Program-made: the position numbers and the translations under genes
Shown here: one piece after another, positions 15,477 to 24,631 of the stretch
How the letters are laid out: every line of letters starts with the position of its first letter
How positions within the stretch are numbered: the first letter of the stretch is position 1
Assembly (NCBI RefSeq): GCF_001724605.1
Contig: NZ_MEEX01000006.1
Location: 124,001 to 188,000, forward strand
From: Phenylobacterium sp. SCN 70-31
GTDB taxonomy: Bacteria; Pseudomonadota; Alphaproteobacteria; Caulobacterales; Caulobacteraceae
Length of the DNA stretch: 64,000 nt
Direction of reading: 5' to 3'
The notes under the pieces: model-generated
The model's input: only the letters and a program-made list of their open reading frames with translations
Told to the model about the DNA's origin: nothing
Database searches by the model: none

Positions 15477-16133
15477 TTAGCAGCCTTCCGGAAGCCAACC
15501 AGCTTGCCTTGCTTCATCCATAAGACGAGCCACTTCCGCGTCGATGTTGCGGTGCGCAGCTTGCTCGCAGTTCCTCATCGCCTCGGTTTGAAAAACGGGC
15601 CGTGACTTGAACGCGCTCATGAAGGCCGCACGACCAAGGACGAACTGCTGGCGTGTGGCGATGGCCTCATACTCTCGCCAGACATTCGCGGCGTAGACCT
15701 CGTAGACATCTGGCGGCGTGGCGAACACGGCGAGGTCAACGTCATTCATGATCGGCCAGAGCGGATCGTCGGACACAGCACCCTGATGGTCCTTCGTCAT
15801 CAGGATCAGACGTTCGCCCCGGTCGACCAATTCTGTCTTGAGGTTCTGGCGGCGAGCGTATGCCGTGAACCAGTCAGCGCTGAGTTGCTCATTGTCGCCA
15901 CGCCCGATCACGTAGATCGCATCGTGGAAGAACCACGCCAGCCGAACTAAGCCGACGCCTTCACCGTACCGGTCGAGAGCCACGAGGCCGTACTTGAGAT
16001 GCGCCAACGAGTGGTAATGACGTCCATCGCCGCCCCACAGAGCGAGCAAGTCGCTAAGGACCTTCGCGTCTGACGGTATGCCAAGCTCGGCATGTGCGCG
16101 GGTCCATTGGTCGGCGAAAAAGACGTCTGGCAT
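15477..16133 (-). CDS. HD-superfamily predicted phosphohydrolase
   Basis: A 218-residue soluble protein with metal-binding motifs typical of small HD hydrolases: RHYHSLAHL (about residues 38-46), WFFHDAIYV (66-74) and a later NDVDLAVF. The enzyme probably cleaves a phosphate ester; its substrate is unknown. Its codon use is less GC-biased than the flanking flagellar and transport genes. It is boxed in by a bidirectional terminator and the fliQ promoter region, so it looks like a recent insertion between older genes. Confidence 0.75.
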   Translation of the reverse strand: MPDVFFADQWTRAHAELGIPSDAKVLSDLLALWGGDGRHYHSLAHLKYGLVALDRYGEGVGLVRLAWFFHDAIYVIGRGDNEQLSADWFTAYARRQNLKTELVDRGERLILMTKDHQGAVSDDPLWPIMNDVDLAVFATPPDVYEVYAANVWREYEAIATRQQFVLGRAAFMSAFKSRPVFQTEAMRNCEQAAHRNIDAEVARLMDEARQAGWLPEGC

Positions 16134-16223
16134 CCGTCAACGCTAATCCAACTGGGCTTGATGTCCCAGATCGCGCGGCTCGGTCAGCCGCCACGGGAAG
16201 ACCGGAACGACTCTAGCCTTTCG

Positions 16224-16229
16224 TTAACC
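16224..16229 (+). promoter_or_regulatory. TTAACC half site before fliQ
   Basis: A TTAACC motif 66-71 bp before the fliQ ATG. The fliQR promoter of Caulobacter is a CtrA target with a TTAACC element near -35, so this may be the equivalent. I do not see a second half site at the standard spacing. Confidence 0.35.
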
Positions 16230-16294
16230 ATGACGCGCCAGATTGAGCCGTCGGCCGATGGGCCGGCGGTTCCTGATTTCCGACGAGGTTTTCG

Positions 16295-16558
16295 ATGAGC
16301 GGCGCCGAGGTTCTGGACGTCGGTCGCGACGCCATCTGGCTGACCATCCAGCTCTGCGCGCCGGTGCTGCTGGTGGGCCTGGTGGTGGGCGTGGGCATCG
16401 GTTTGCTCCAGGCGCTGACGCAGATCCAGGAACAGACCCTCGTCTATGCGCCGAAGATCGTGGCCATCTTCGTCTCGCTGCTCATCTTCATGCCGCTCAT
16501 GGGCGCGCTGATGAGCGGGTTCATGCGCAACATCGCGGCCCGCATCGCGGGCATGTAG
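16295..16558 (+). CDS. fliQ: flagellar export gate protein FliQ
   Basis: An 87-residue protein with two membrane segments, reading IWLTIQLCAPVLLVGLVVG and IVAIFVSLLIFMPLMGALM, and the family motif LLQALTQIQEQTL. It is part of the FliP-FliQ-FliR gate. The ATG at 16295 has GAGG eight bases upstream. fliR follows after 15 bp and flhB overlaps fliR, giving one export-gate operon. Confidence 0.96.
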   Translation: MSGAEVLDVGRDAIWLTIQLCAPVLLVGLVVGVGIGLLQALTQIQEQTLVYAPKIVAIFVSLLIFMPLMGALMSGFMRNIAARIAGM

Positions 16559-16573
16559 GCGGGCGGCCGGGAC

Positions 16574-17335
16574 ATGGAGTCCTACGCCACAGCCCAGCAG
16601 GTCTTCGCCGCCGGCCTGGTCTTCGCGCGACTGGGCGCTGTCGTCATGCTGCTGCCGGGCCTGGGCGAGACCTTCATCCCGCCGCGTATCCGGCTGTCGT
16701 TCGCGCTGGCTCTCAGCCTGATGCTGTTTCCCGTCGTGGCCGTGGGGGCGCCTCCGCTGCCGGGCAATGCGGGCGACCTGGCGTTCGCCGTCATCCGCGA
16801 GGTGATGATCGGCCTGATGATCGGCGCGATCCTGCGGCTGTTCATGACTTCGCTGGCGACGGCCGGCGAGATCGTGTCGCTGCAGACGACGCTGTCCTTT
16901 TCCCAGACGGCCAACCCGATGCAGGCTCAGCCGTCCACCACGGTGGGCACATTCCTGGGCCTCATCGGCATCGTGCTGATCTTCACCACGAACCTGGACC
17001 ACCTGTTCGTGGCCGCCATCGTGCGCAGCTTCGACCTGTTTCCCTTCGGGGGCGCCGTTCCGGTGGCGGACGCCGGCGCCCTGGCGATCCAGACGCTGGG
17101 CCGGTCGTTCGCGCTCGGCGTTCAGCTCGCGGCGCCGGTGATCGTCTTCTCGCTCATCTTCAACATCGCGGTGGGGCTGGTGGGGCGGGTCATGCCGCAG
17201 TTCCAGGTCTTCTTCGCCGCGACCCCCCTGATCGTGCTGTTGGGCCTGTCGATCTTCGCCCTCAGCCTGGGGGTGATCGGCATGATCTGGGTCGAGCGCT
17301 ACCGTGACCTCGTCGGGAGTTTCGCCCCGCCATGA
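16574..17335 (+). CDS. fliR: flagellar export gate protein FliR
   Basis: A 253-residue integral membrane protein with about six segments. The conserved LVFARLGAVVMLLPGLGE lies at the N-terminus, with MIGLMIGAILRLFMTSL and later GRVMPQFQVFFAATPLIVL. It forms the gate with FliP and FliQ. The last four bases overlap the flhB ATG. Confidence 0.96.
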   Translation: MESYATAQQVFAAGLVFARLGAVVMLLPGLGETFIPPRIRLSFALALSLMLFPVVAVGAPPLPGNAGDLAFAVIREVMIGLMIGAILRLFMTSLATAGEIVSLQTTLSFSQTANPMQAQPSTTVGTFLGLIGIVLIFTTNLDHLFVAAIVRSFDLFPFGGAVPVADAGALAIQTLGRSFALGVQLAAPVIVFSLIFNIAVGLVGRVMPQFQVFFAATPLIVLLGLSIFALSLGVIGMIWVERYRDLVGSFAPP

Positions 17336-18426
17336 GCGAAGCGCCCGAAAAGGAATCAAAAACAGAAGAGGCCACCCCCCAGAAACTGGAGAAGGCCAAG
17401 GAAAAGGGCGACGTCCCCAAGACCATGGACCTGGCCCAGGCCGCCACGCTGGCGGCGGCTTCGGCCGTGGTTCTGATGGCGGGCGGCTGGCTGTCCCGGA
17501 ACCTCGCCGTCCAGCTCAAGCCGTTCGTGGCCGCGCCGGAGACCATGACGCTGGAGGGGGGCGGAAGCCTGGACGTCATGCGCTACGCCGTGATCGCGGC
17601 CGCGCCGATCCTCGCCGCGGTCCTGGGCGCCTGCATGATCGCGGGCGCGGCGGCCAACATCTTCCAGTCGGGCGTCCGCTTCGTCCCCGACAAGGTCAAG
17701 CCCGACTTCAAGAAGGTCTCGCCTCGCAAGGGCTTCGAGCGCCTGTTCGGCCCGGAAGGCCTGATGCAGTTCGTGAAGTCGACGGTGAAGGTCGTCGTCA
17801 TCGGCTGGCTGGTTTGGTGGATCCTGAAGCCGTTCCTTCCCGTCTTCCCAACGCTCTCGGCCCTCGATCCGGCGGCGATGCTGCCCTTCATGCTGGACGT
17901 GCTGAAGCGGCTGGTCTTCGCCGTGGCGGGCCTGACCCTGGCCGTGGCGGGCGCCGACTATCTCTGGCAGCGACAGCGTTTCTTCGTCCGCCAGCGGATG
18001 ACCAAGGAAGAGGTCAAGCAGGACTACAAGAACTCGGAAGGCGATCCGCACGTCAAAGCCCGTCAGAAGCAGCTTCGCAACGAGCGCTCGCGCCGGCGGA
18101 TGATGCAGGCGGTCCCTGAGGCCACCCTGGTGATCATGAACCCGACCCACTACGCGGTGGCGCTGCGCTACGAGCAGGGCGAGGACGCGGCGCCGGTGTG
18201 CGTGGCCAAGGGCCTGGATTCGCTCGCGCTCAAGATCCGCGCAGTGGCCGAAGAGGCTGGCGTGCCGGTGATCGAGGATCCGCCTCTGGCCCGCGCCCTG
18301 TACGCCGCCGTGGAGATCGACGACATGATCCCCCCGGCGCACTACGAGGCCATCGCCAAGATCATCGGGTTCATCCTGAACGCCGCCCAGAACCGGCGTC
18401 GCCGCCCGGTTGCGCGGCCTCTCTAA
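17332..18426 (+). CDS. flhB: flagellar export switch protein FlhB
   Basis: Substrate-specificity switch of the flagellar export apparatus, 364 residues. The N-terminus KTEEATPQKLEKAKEKGDVPK is characteristic. Four membrane segments span about 28-210. The cytoplasmic domain contains the autocleavage site N-P-T-H at residues 270-273. It overlaps fliR by 4 bp and is followed 20 bp later by the CckA-type kinase gene, as in Caulobacter, where flhB lies just before cckA. Confidence 0.97.
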   Translation: MSEAPEKESKTEEATPQKLEKAKEKGDVPKTMDLAQAATLAAASAVVLMAGGWLSRNLAVQLKPFVAAPETMTLEGGGSLDVMRYAVIAAAPILAAVLGACMIAGAAANIFQSGVRFVPDKVKPDFKKVSPRKGFERLFGPEGLMQFVKSTVKVVVIGWLVWWILKPFLPVFPTLSALDPAAMLPFMLDVLKRLVFAVAGLTLAVAGADYLWQRQRFFVRQRMTKEEVKQDYKNSEGDPHVKARQKQLRNERSRRRMMQAVPEATLVIMNPTHYAVALRYEQGEDAAPVCVAKGLDSLALKIRAVAEEAGVPVIEDPPLARALYAAVEIDDMIPPAHYEAIAKIIGFILNAAQNRRRRPVARPL

Positions 18427-18446
18427 GCCGTTGGGCTTGTGACACA

Positions 18447-20579
18447 ATGCTGACCATCGATTCGCCGGAGTCCGCCCCCGTCATGGCCGACCCCTCCGCC
18501 AGGACCCGTAAGAGCGATCCCCTGATCGCGCTGGCGGTCGTGTTCTTTCTTGTCGCCGTCGCCCTGGCCCTGGCGCCGGCCCTGGGCGCGGGCGCCGAGC
18601 GGTTGGCCGGCGTGCTGCTGCTTGTCGGCCTGGCCGGCGTCTGCTGCATCGGCCTCCTCGTGCTGCGCGGCGCGCCCGAGGAGCCCGTCGAGGAAGAGGC
18701 GGGGGCCGAGGCGTTCCTTTCAGCGCTCGACGAACCATCGGCGGTGGCCGCGCCCGACGGGCGCGTCGTCGCGAGCAACCCGGCGTGGCGTGAGGCGATG
18801 GGCCCGCATCCGCGGCTGCCGAAGAGCGGCGCCGCCGCTTCGGGGCTGTTCGGCGCCCTGGCTGCAGCGCGCCGCGGGGACCTTGGTCGGGCGCCGGTCA
18901 AGGTGGGCGGCGTCGAACGCGAGGCCTTGGTGTCGCGCCTGGGACCGCGTCGGTTTCTGATCCGGTTGGCGGGCCGGAGCGGCCCTCTGGCCCTGCCGTC
19001 GTCGGCGATGGAGGTGCTGAACGCGGTGGCCTCGGCCAAGGCCCCGCCGCCCAAGGTGCTCGACGCCTTCGCCGCCGCCTCGCCGTTCGGCGCGGCGCTG
19101 CTGGAGGGCGAGGATCCCTTCGCCGCGCGCATCATCGAGGCCAACCCGGCGTTGGGGGCCCTGGCCACGGGCGGCGAGGCCGGACAGATCTTCGGCGCTC
19201 TGATCGAACCGGCCAGCCGCGTGGACGCCGCCATGCGTCTCTCGTCCGCGGATCGCGACAGCCACGCTCCGATGGAGGTGCGCCTCGCCCACGACCCTGC
19301 CCGCATCGCCCACCTCTACCTTTCGCAGAGCGGCGGGCGCTGGGTCGCGTATCTGGTGGACGTCTCGGAGCAGAAGCAGGTGGAGCTTCAGCTTTCGCAG
19401 AGCCAGAAGATGCAGGCCATCGGGCAACTCGCCGGCGGCGTGGCCCACGACTTCAACAACCTGCTGACCGCGATTCTGATGCAGCTCGACGTGCTGTCGA
19501 CGCGTCACCCCGTCGGAGACCCTTCGTACGAGGGGCTCAACGAGATCAAGCAGACGTCGATGCGCGCCGCCGACCTGGTGCGCAAGTTGCTCGCCTTCTC
19601 GCGCAAGCAGACGGTTCAGCGCGAGATCCTGGACGTCGGCGAGATGATCTCGGAGTCCGAGGTGCTGCTGCGGCGCCTGCTGCACGAGGACATCCGGCTG
19701 GTCACCGACTACGGTCGCAACCTTCCCCACGTGCGCGCCGACCGCAGCCAGCTCGATACGGCGGTGATGAACCTCGTCGTCAACGCCCGCGACGCGATCC
19801 GCAGCCATGCCGGTGGGCCGAACGGGGGCGGCGTGATCCGCATCCGGACCGCGCGGGTCAGCCAGGACGAGGCCCGCGGGCTCGGGTATCCGGGCGCGCT
19901 GGGCGACCACGCGATGATCGAGGTGAGCGACGACGGTCCCGGTATTCCGTCCGACGTGAAGGAGAAGATCTTCGAGCCCTTCTTCACCACCAAGGCGGTG
20001 GGCGAGGGGACCGGGCTTGGGCTGGCCACGGTCTATGGCATCGTGAAGCAGTCGGACGGGTGGATCGCGGTCGACTCCCGGCCCGGGGAGGGAGCGGCGT
20101 TCCGGATCTTCCTGCCGGTGCACGTGGCGGCGGAGGCGCCGGTGCTCGAGGCCGAGGTCGCTGCGCCCGCGGCGCCGAAACGCCCCGCGGCGCGGGATCT
20201 TTCGGGCGCCGGCCGCATCCTGTTCGTCGAGGACGAGGACGCCGTCCGCGGCGTGGCCGCCAAGCTGCTTCGCGCCCGCGGCTACGAGGTGATCGAGGCG
20301 GCCAGCGGAGAGGAGGCCCTGGAGATCGCCGAGGCTCACGCCGGTGAGATCGACCTGATGATCTCGGACGTGGTGATGCCCGGAATGCAGGGGCCGGAAC
20401 TGCTCAAGCAGGCCCGCGGCTACCTGGGTTCGGCGCCGGTGATGTTCATCTCGGGCTACGCCGAGAGCGAGTTCTCGGATCTGCTGGAGGGTGAACGCAA
20501 CGTCTCGTTCCTACCGAAGCCCATCGACATCAAGACCCTTGCCGAGCGGGTGAAGCAGGAGCTTCAGAAGGCGGCTTGA
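18447..20579 (+). CDS. cckA: cell-cycle hybrid histidine kinase CckA
   Basis: Membrane hybrid kinase that in Caulobacterales feeds phosphate through ChpT to CtrA and CpdR. The 710-residue product has two membrane segments (about 25-75), PAS-like regions (about 90-310) and a dimerisation/phosphoacceptor helix with [11 protein letters not shown] (His334). The catalytic domain follows, with [17 protein letters not shown] and [11 protein letters not shown]. The C-terminal receiver domain carries its phosphoacceptor in [10 protein letters not shown] (Asp641). The start could also be the ATG at 18483 (698 residues); neither has a strong ribosome-binding site. The identification rests on architecture and on the flhB-cckA gene order. 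Confidence 0.92.
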   Translation: MLTIDSPESAPVMADPSARTRKSDPLIALAVVFFLVAVALALAPALGAGAERLAGVLLLVGLAGVCCIGLLVLRGAPEEPVEEEAGAEAFLSALDEPSAVAAPDGRVVASNPAWREAMGPHPRLPKSGAAASGLFGALAAARRGDLGRAPVKVGGVEREALVSRLGPRRFLIRLAGRSGPLALPSSAMEVLNAVASAKAPPPKVLDAFAAASPFGAALLEGEDPFAARIIEANPALGALATGGEAGQIFGALIEPASRVDAAMRLSSADRDSHAPMEVRLAHDPARIAHLYLSQSGGRWVAYLVDVSEQKQVELQLSQSQKMQAIGQLAGGVAHDFNNLLTAILMQLDVLSTRHPVGDPSYEGLNEIKQTSMRAADLVRKLLAFSRKQTVQREILDVGEMISESEVLLRRLLHEDIRLVTDYGRNLPHVRADRSQLDTAVMNLVVNARDAIRSHAGGPNGGGVIRIRTARVSQDEARGLGYPGALGDHAMIEVSDDGPGIPSDVKEKIFEPFFTTKAVGEGTGLGLATVYGIVKQSDGWIAVDSRPGEGAAFRIFLPVHVAAEAPVLEAEVAAPAAPKRPAARDLSGAGRILFVEDEDAVRGVAAKLLRARGYEVIEAASGEEALEIAEAHAGEIDLMISDVVMPGMQGPELLKQARGYLGSAPVMFISGYAESEFSDLLEGERNVSFLPKPIDIKTLAERVKQELQKAA

Positions 20580-20674
20580 CGCCGGGTTTGCCAGGCCAGG
20601 CGTCTCGCGCGTGTGGTCCGCATAAGAAGGGCGTTCTTGTCACGACGGCCGGACAGGCACATGGATCACGGCGC

Positions 20675-21757
20675 ATGTCCCATCCGACTCCGCCCGAGCC
20701 CCAATCCCCTGCGCCGCAGCGCGTCACCTTCGCCCAGGCCTACCAGCTGGCGTTCGACGCCGCCGCCCAGGGACGGTTCGCGCAGGCCGAGACCATCTAC
20801 CGCGCCCTGATGGCCGGCGCGCCGCCGCCGCAGGCGCCCGTGGTCCTGAACCTTGGGCTCGCGCTGGAGGAGCAGGGCAAGTACGCCGAGGCCGAGGCGC
20901 TCTATCGCGACGTCCTGGCCACGCGGCCGGACGATCCGGATTTCGGCCGCCGGCTGGCCTATCTCCTTCTCCGCAACGGCGATTTTGCCGAGGGCTGGCC
21001 CCTGTACGAGCACCGCATCCCGACCGGCGCCCGCAAGCCGCAGCTCAGCTTTCCCGAATGGGCGGGCGAGGAGGTGGGCTCGCTCCTGGTTCTGCCGGAG
21101 CAGGGGTTGGGCGACCACATCATGTTTGCGCGCTTCGTGGCCGACCTGCGGAAGCGCGGTGTCCGGGTCACCCTGGGCAGCCGCCCGCCGCTGGCGCGCC
21201 TGTTGCAACCGCTCGCCGACGAAACGCTGCTGGCGGACGGGGCTGTGTCGATCCCGCGGCACGACGCCTGGGTGCTGGCCGCTTCGCTCCCCTGGCGCCT
21301 GGGCGTGACGGCCCACACGCTGTCGGGCGAGTCCTATCTGCCGGGCGGGGGCGGGGGCGGGGGCGGGGGCATCGGTCTCGTCGCCGCGGGCAATCCGGGT
21401 CACGTCAACGACGCGCGGCGCTCTCTGCCGGCGGACGTCGCTGCCGAGATGCTGGCCTGGCCCGGTGTCCGCAGCCTGGCGCCCTCGGCGACAGGCGCCG
21501 CCGATTTCGAGGACACCCGCCGGATCGTCGCGAACCTCGACGTGGTGATCTCGGTCGACACGGCGGTCGCTCACCTGGCCGGGGCGATGGGCAAGCCCTG
21601 CTTCCTGCTGCTGCCGTTCCATCCCGACTGGCGCTGGATGCGCGACCGCGACGACAGTCCCTGGTATGCTTCGATGCGCCTGTTCCGCCAGCCCGCGCCG
21701 GGCGACTGGTCGAGCGTCGTGGGCGAAGTGCGTCGGGCGCTCGACGCCCGCCGCTGA
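20675..21757 (+). CDS. TPR protein with glycosyltransferase-9-like C-terminus
   Basis: A 360-residue protein. Residues 15-100 hold two or three TPR units ([35 protein letters not shown]). The rest resembles the heptosyltransferase-like domain found in TPR-linked glycosyltransferases, with [20 protein letters not shown] and a C-terminal [20 protein letters not shown]. Such proteins often modify flagellins or surface glycans, but no target is shown here. The middle contains a run of nine glycines encoded largely by a GGGGGC repeat. The ATG at 20675 is where the protein-like sequence begins. The next gene follows with a strong ribosome-binding site. Confidence 0.7.
   Translation: MSHPTPPEPQSPAPQRVTFAQAYQLAFDAAAQGRFAQAETIYRALMAGAPPPQAPVVLNLGLALEEQGKYAEAEALYRDVLATRPDDPDFGRRLAYLLLRNGDFAEGWPLYEHRIPTGARKPQLSFPEWAGEEVGSLLVLPEQGLGDHIMFARFVADLRKRGVRVTLGSRPPLARLLQPLADETLLADGAVSIPRHDAWVLAASLPWRLGVTAHTLSGESYLPGGGGGGGGGIGLVAAGNPGHVNDARRSLPADVAAEMLAWPGVRSLAPSATGAADFEDTRRIVANLDVVISVDTAVAHLAGAMGKPCFLLLPFHPDWRWMRDRDDSPWYASMRLFRQPAPGDWSSVVGEVRRALDARR
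21347..21370 (+). repeat. four tandem GGGGGC hexamers inside the TPR/glycosyltransferase gene
   Basis: Four perfect copies of GGGGGC encode eight glycines within a Gly-9 run just before the C-terminal nucleotide-sugar-binding half. Copy-number change by slippage would add or remove two glycines without shifting the frame. Confidence 0.9.
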
Positions 21758-21768
21758 AGGAGAACGCC

Positions 21769-22014
21769 ATGATCGCGCCTGCTCCGCCGCGGAAGACCAG
21801 GGCTCAGGCGATCGGGGCCACCGCCGTTGGTGCGACCGCGACGGGCGGCGTGATCCTGACGGCCTTGGCCGCCGGCGCGCTCGCCGTCGGGGCGCTGGCC
21901 ATCGGCGCCCTGGTGATCGGCCGCCTGGACGTGAAGCGCGTGCGGATCGGCAGGCTCGAGGTGGACGACCTGACCGTGGGCCGCCTGACGCTCCGCGAGG
22001 GCGATCCCCGCTAG
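21769..22014 (+). CDS. 81-residue protein with pentad repeats, unknown function
   Basis: Starts at an ATG with AAGGAG six bases upstream, 11 bp after the glycosyltransferase-like gene. From about residue 30 the sequence has a five-residue period with small hydrophobic residues (ALAAG ALAVG ALAIG ALVIG RLDVK RVRIG RLEVD DLTVG RLTLR). This resembles pentapeptide-repeat beta-helix proteins, although the repeat is not the standard A(D/N)LXX. The first part of the repeat is very hydrophobic and could instead insert in a membrane. I know no function. The good ribosome-binding site and regular repeat support a real gene. Confidence 0.7.
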   Translation: MIAPAPPRKTRAQAIGATAVGATATGGVILTALAAGALAVGALAIGALVIGRLDVKRVRIGRLEVDDLTVGRLTLREGDPR

Positions 22015-22101
22015 GGACGTTGCGCTGCGGAGCATCCCGCGCGACGGTGTCGGTCAATCAGAAACGGCGTCATGGCCGACAGCCTGTCAGGGAGGACAAC
22101 G

Positions 22102-22914
22102 ATGGCGACGGTGAGTCCGAATGGCCCACTGAAGGGGCGCACGGCCCTGGTGACGGGCGCGAGCCGCGGGATCGGCGAAGCCATCGCCGTACGTCTCGCC
22201 ATGGAGGGGGCCCGTGTCGTGGTCTCGGCCCGGACCGCCGAGGATGGCGAGAGCAAGCTTCCGGGAACGCTCGCGGGCACGGTCGCCCGCATCCGCGACG
22301 CCGGCGGCGAGGCGACGGCGATCAAGGCCGACCTTTCCAGCGAGGCCGAGCGCGAGCGTCTGGTGGCCGAAGCCGTGGCCGCCTACGGCCCGGTCGACAT
22401 TCTCGTGAACGATGCCGCGGTGACGTTCTTCATCCCGGTGGAGCAGTTCCCGAAGAAGCGCTTCGACCTGATGATGGAGGTCCAGGTCTGGGCGCCGTTC
22501 CATCTCTCGCAACTGGTCCTGCCCTCGATGCGCGAGCGCAAGCAGGGCTGGATCGTCAACATCTCGTCCGGCGCGGGCATCCATCCGCAGCAACCCTACA
22601 ACCGCCGCGGCGGCGGCGCCGTCTACGGCATGTGCAAGGCTGCGCTGGAGCGCTTCACCACCGGCCTGGCGTCCGAGGTCTACGACGACAACGTGGCGGT
22701 CAACGTCGTCTCGCCGGGTCTTGTGGACACCCCCGGGGTGGCCGTCCACGGCCTCATCAACGAGCAGACCAAGGATCGCGTGCAGCCGATCGAGTACATC
22801 GCCGAGGCGGTCTATCGCCTGGCCAGCGGCGATCCGAAGACCATGACCGGCCGCATCGACTACGCCGAGCCGTTCTTGAAGGAGCTGGGGATCGCGCCGG
22901 GCGCCCTGGTGTAG
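22102..22914 (+). CDS. short-chain dehydrogenase/reductase
   Basis: A 270-residue classical SDR. The N-terminal cofactor loop is TGASRGIG, followed by the structural motif NDAA in place of NNAG and the catalytic pair in VYGMCKAAL (Tyr...Lys). The C-terminus has VVSPGLVDTPG. The ATG at 22102 has GGGAGG seven bases upstream and is preferred to one ten codons earlier. The dienelactone hydrolase gene begins 4 bp after the stop, so the two probably act in one catabolic route, whose substrate I cannot name. Confidence 0.85.
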   Translation: MATVSPNGPLKGRTALVTGASRGIGEAIAVRLAMEGARVVVSARTAEDGESKLPGTLAGTVARIRDAGGEATAIKADLSSEAERERLVAEAVAAYGPVDILVNDAAVTFFIPVEQFPKKRFDLMMEVQVWAPFHLSQLVLPSMRERKQGWIVNISSGAGIHPQQPYNRRGGGAVYGMCKAALERFTTGLASEVYDDNVAVNVVSPGLVDTPGVAVHGLINEQTKDRVQPIEYIAEAVYRLASGDPKTMTGRIDYAEPFLKELGIAPGALV

Positions 22915-22918
22915 ATCC

Positions 22919-23656
22919 ATGATCGAACAGACCGTCGACATCCCCACGAAGGACGGGAAGACCACCACCTTCATCGTCCACCCCGAGCGCGATGGGCCGC
23001 ACCCGATCGTGCTGTTCTTCATGGACGCCCCGGCGATCCGCGAGGAACTGCGCGACATGGCCCGCCGGATCGCCGCCGCCGGCCACTATGTGATGCTGCC
23101 CAACCTCTATTACCGCCGCGGCGTGATGGAGCTGGCCGATCTGCCGCCACTGCCCGAGGCCGAGGCGCGGGCGCGGATGTTCGACCTGATGGGCTCGATC
23201 AGCATCCCGATGGTGATGGACGACGCCGACGCCCTGCTGGACTTCGCCGACCGCGACCCGGCCGCCAGTCCGGGGCCGGCCGGCGCCATCGGGTACTGCA
23301 TGAGCGGCCAGTACGCCATCAACGCCGCCGCCCGGCATCCCGAGCGGATCGCGTGCGGCGCCTCGCTGTACGGCGTGCAACTGGTCACGGACCGGCCCGA
23401 CAGTCCGCACCTCGCCGCGCAGAAGACCCCGGCCGAGCTGTACTTCGCCTGCGCCGAGCACGACGCCTACGCGCCGCTCGAGATGGTGGAGGCGTTGGAC
23501 GTCTCCTTGAAGTCGGCGGGCGCCAACGCCGAGGTCGAGATCTATCCCGGTGTCCACCACGGCTTCGCCTTCCCCCAGCGCGCGGTCTACGACAAGCCGG
23601 CCGCTGAACGGCACTGGGAACGTCTGTTCGCGCTGTTCCGCAGGAACCTGGGATAG
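22919..23656 (+). CDS. dienelactone hydrolase family protein
   Basis: A 245-residue alpha/beta hydrolase of the dienelactone hydrolase family. The nucleophile is a cysteine in GYCMSG (Cys127), and the C-terminal catalytic histidine lies in HHGFAFP, with the acid probably in ACAEHDAYAP. These enzymes hydrolyse dienelactones or similar lactones and esters. It follows the SDR gene by 4 bp in an apparent two-gene operon. Confidence 0.85.
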   Translation: MIEQTVDIPTKDGKTTTFIVHPERDGPHPIVLFFMDAPAIREELRDMARRIAAAGHYVMLPNLYYRRGVMELADLPPLPEAEARARMFDLMGSISIPMVMDDADALLDFADRDPAASPGPAGAIGYCMSGQYAINAAARHPERIACGASLYGVQLVTDRPDSPHLAAQKTPAELYFACAEHDAYAPLEMVEALDVSLKSAGANAEVEIYPGVHHGFAFPQRAVYDKPAAERHWERLFALFRRNLG

Positions 23657-23770
23657 GCTCCGGCGCGGATCGAGTGGGCGTCGGCGTCCAAGCGGGCCGT
23701 GGAATTGTCCATCTGGCGGCGTCTCCCTATTGTCTTGAGACCACCACGCCGCCCGCCGAGGAGCCGTCCG

Positions 23771-24631
23771 ATGTCGCAGAGCCTTTCGATCCGCCGCGTG
23801 GCCGGCGCGCTGGGCGCGGAGATCTCAGGGGTCGATCTCTCCCGGGACCTGCCCGACGAGACCATCGCGGCGATCCGGGGCGCGCTGGTCGAGCACCAGG
23901 TGGTCTTCTTCCGCGACCAGGATCTGACGCCGGCCCGGCAGACGGCGTTCGGCCGCCGGTTCGGCCCGCTGAACATCCATCCCTACGTCCAGGGGATGGA
24001 GGGCCATCCCGAGGTCATGGAGATCATCAAGGAGCCCTCCGACCGCATCAACTTCGGTGGCGGCTGGCACTCGGACATGAGCTTCCTGAAGACCCCGGCC
24101 ATCGGCTCGATCCTCCACGCGGTCGATCTGCCCGAGTGGGGCGGCGACACCCTGTTCGCCAGCCAGGCGGCCGCCTACGACGCCCTGTCGCCGGGCCTGA
24201 AGGCCACGCTGGAGGGCCTGAGCGCCGTCCACTCCGCGAGCCGCGAATACTCGGCCCAGGGCCATTCGGCGCAGAAGCGCGGCGCGATGCAGGTGGCCGA
24301 GGCCGACGGCTATGTGGGCGAGTACGTCCACCCGATGGTGCTGGTCCATCCCGAGACGGGCCGCAAGGCGCTGTACGTGAACCCGGCCTTCACCCTGCGG
24401 ATCGACGGCTGGAAGACCAGCGAATCCAAGGCGCTGCTGGACTATCTCTTCAACCACTGCCGCTACGAGGCCTTCACCTGCCGGTTCTCGTGGACGAAGG
24501 GGGCGGTGGCCTTCTGGGACAACCGCTCGGTCTGGCACTTCGCCCTCAACGACTATCCCGGCCAGCGCCGCCACATGCGCCGCGTCACGGTCGATCCGTG
24601 GCCGGCGGCGCAGGCGGTGGCGGCGGAGTAG
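23771..24631 (+). CDS. TauD/TfdA-family Fe(II)/2-oxoglutarate dioxygenase
   Basis: A 286-residue dioxygenase. The iron facial triad is visible as His100 and Asp102 in GGWHSDMSF and His268 in RRHMRRV; a following Arg would bind 2-oxoglutarate. The substrate could be taurine, an alkyl sulfate or an aryloxyalkanoate; the sequence does not decide. The ATG at 23771 has a GAGGAG site upstream. The last 47 bp overlap the 3' end of the convergent flavoprotein gene. Confidence 0.88.
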   Translation: MSQSLSIRRVAGALGAEISGVDLSRDLPDETIAAIRGALVEHQVVFFRDQDLTPARQTAFGRRFGPLNIHPYVQGMEGHPEVMEIIKEPSDRINFGGGWHSDMSFLKTPAIGSILHAVDLPEWGGDTLFASQAAAYDALSPGLKATLEGLSAVHSASREYSAQGHSAQKRGAMQVAEADGYVGEYVHPMVLVHPETGRKALYVNPAFTLRIDGWKTSESKALLDYLFNHCRYEAFTCRFSWTKGAVAFWDNRSVWHFALNDYPGQRRHMRRVTVDPWPAAQAVAAE

